This document shows positions 30,564-30,689 of a DNA stretch of 30,689 bases, one piece after another (within the stretch, counting starts at the first letter, position 1; each line of letters begins with the position of its first letter). The DNA lies in NCBI GenBank assembly GCA_049793155.1, contig JBARBN010000115.1, forward strand, positions 1 through 30,689, given 5' to 3'. A model generated the notes under the pieces. It was not told the DNA's origin and made no database searches. It was given only the letters and a program-made list of their open reading frames with translations. A program made the translations under genes and the position numbers. Source of the DNA: JALNZF01 sp049793155. GTDB lineage: Bacteria; Nitrospirota; UBA9217.

Positions 30564-30689
30564 ATTCGCACATTTTTATCGTTGAGCTTCGCACCATCGT
30601 TTCAGGTCCCAAACCTGAGAACGGGACACCCCGCGTATAGCCGCGCTCCTTCGCGATACAATCGAAGTGAAGCGTTGCCAGGTCTTCAA
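30564..30689. other. Right edge, no assignable gene
   Basis: On the minus strand two overlapping frames stay open to the window end (stops at 30578-30576 and about 30566-30564). One ends RSQVWDLKRWCEAQR. Neither shows a recognisable motif, and 126 bases are too few to call a partial gene. Confidence 0.3.

Noticed and set aside
30576..30689. Minus-strand partial gene at the right edge ending RSQVWDLKRWCEAQR
   Set aside because: Two overlapping frames are equally open over about 110 bases and no motif is recognisable.

Overview
The window looks like chromosomal backbone of a Gram-negative, moderately GC-rich environmental bacterium, most likely Nitrospirota or a Desulfobacterota-type lineage. 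This placement is inferred from the lipoproteins, the tilS-hpt-ftsH-folP-cdaA-cdaR-glmM gene order and the Lys-rich DksA-like protein; no rRNA or marker tree was available. No phage, integrase, insertion sequence or CRISPR array is visible.

Left part (1-5180) is a loose set of small accessory genes: a secreted 11-mer-repeat protein, an M28 peptidase, a cysteine-free AhpD-like protein, a thioredoxin-fold protein interrupted by an in-frame UGA, an SGNH hydrolase, an NTF2-like exported protein and a PAS-GGDEF diguanylate cyclase whose last residues are frameshifted. The UGA protein is the main discovery candidate. The reading frame continues 29 codons past the UGA, the UGA sits where I recall relatives carrying a conserved Cys, and a hairpin with bacterial SECIS geometry starts 14 nt downstream. 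This suggests a selenoprotein, with a sequencing error or decay as the alternative.

Middle-left (5185-13009) is mostly minus strand: uvrB, an AAG-type 3-methyladenine DNA glycosylase, a DUF3592 protein with a likely frameshift, secA, an eight-cysteine zinc-ribbon protein and a PEGA-like lipoprotein. Middle-right (13279-22404) is plus strand: a DksA/TraR protein with a Lys-rich tail, a tRNA with anticodon CAT, tilS, hpt, ftsH, folP, cdaA (c-di-AMP synthase), cdaR/ybbR and glmM. The last five genes are probably one transcription unit joining membrane proteolysis, folate synthesis, c-di-AMP signalling and cell-wall precursor synthesis. A canonical intrinsic-terminator structure lies inside the 5' end of the folP reading frame and could attenuate the distal genes.

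Right part (22405-30689) carries a small conserved-looking ORF coupled to a LEA14-like lipoprotein, a response regulator with a C-terminal zinc module, an unknown lipoprotein, a DUF815 ATPase that may have a leaderless mRNA, comEC, a convergent LysR regulator, and a 57-residue CxxC protein with its own promoter, ribosome binding site and terminator.

Intergenic DNA repeatedly holds inverted or tandem repeats built from short reiterated words (CGCAAAG, GTACAAAG, GAGACGCAGAG, CTCCGAACT). Several of them run into the stop codons of neighbouring genes.
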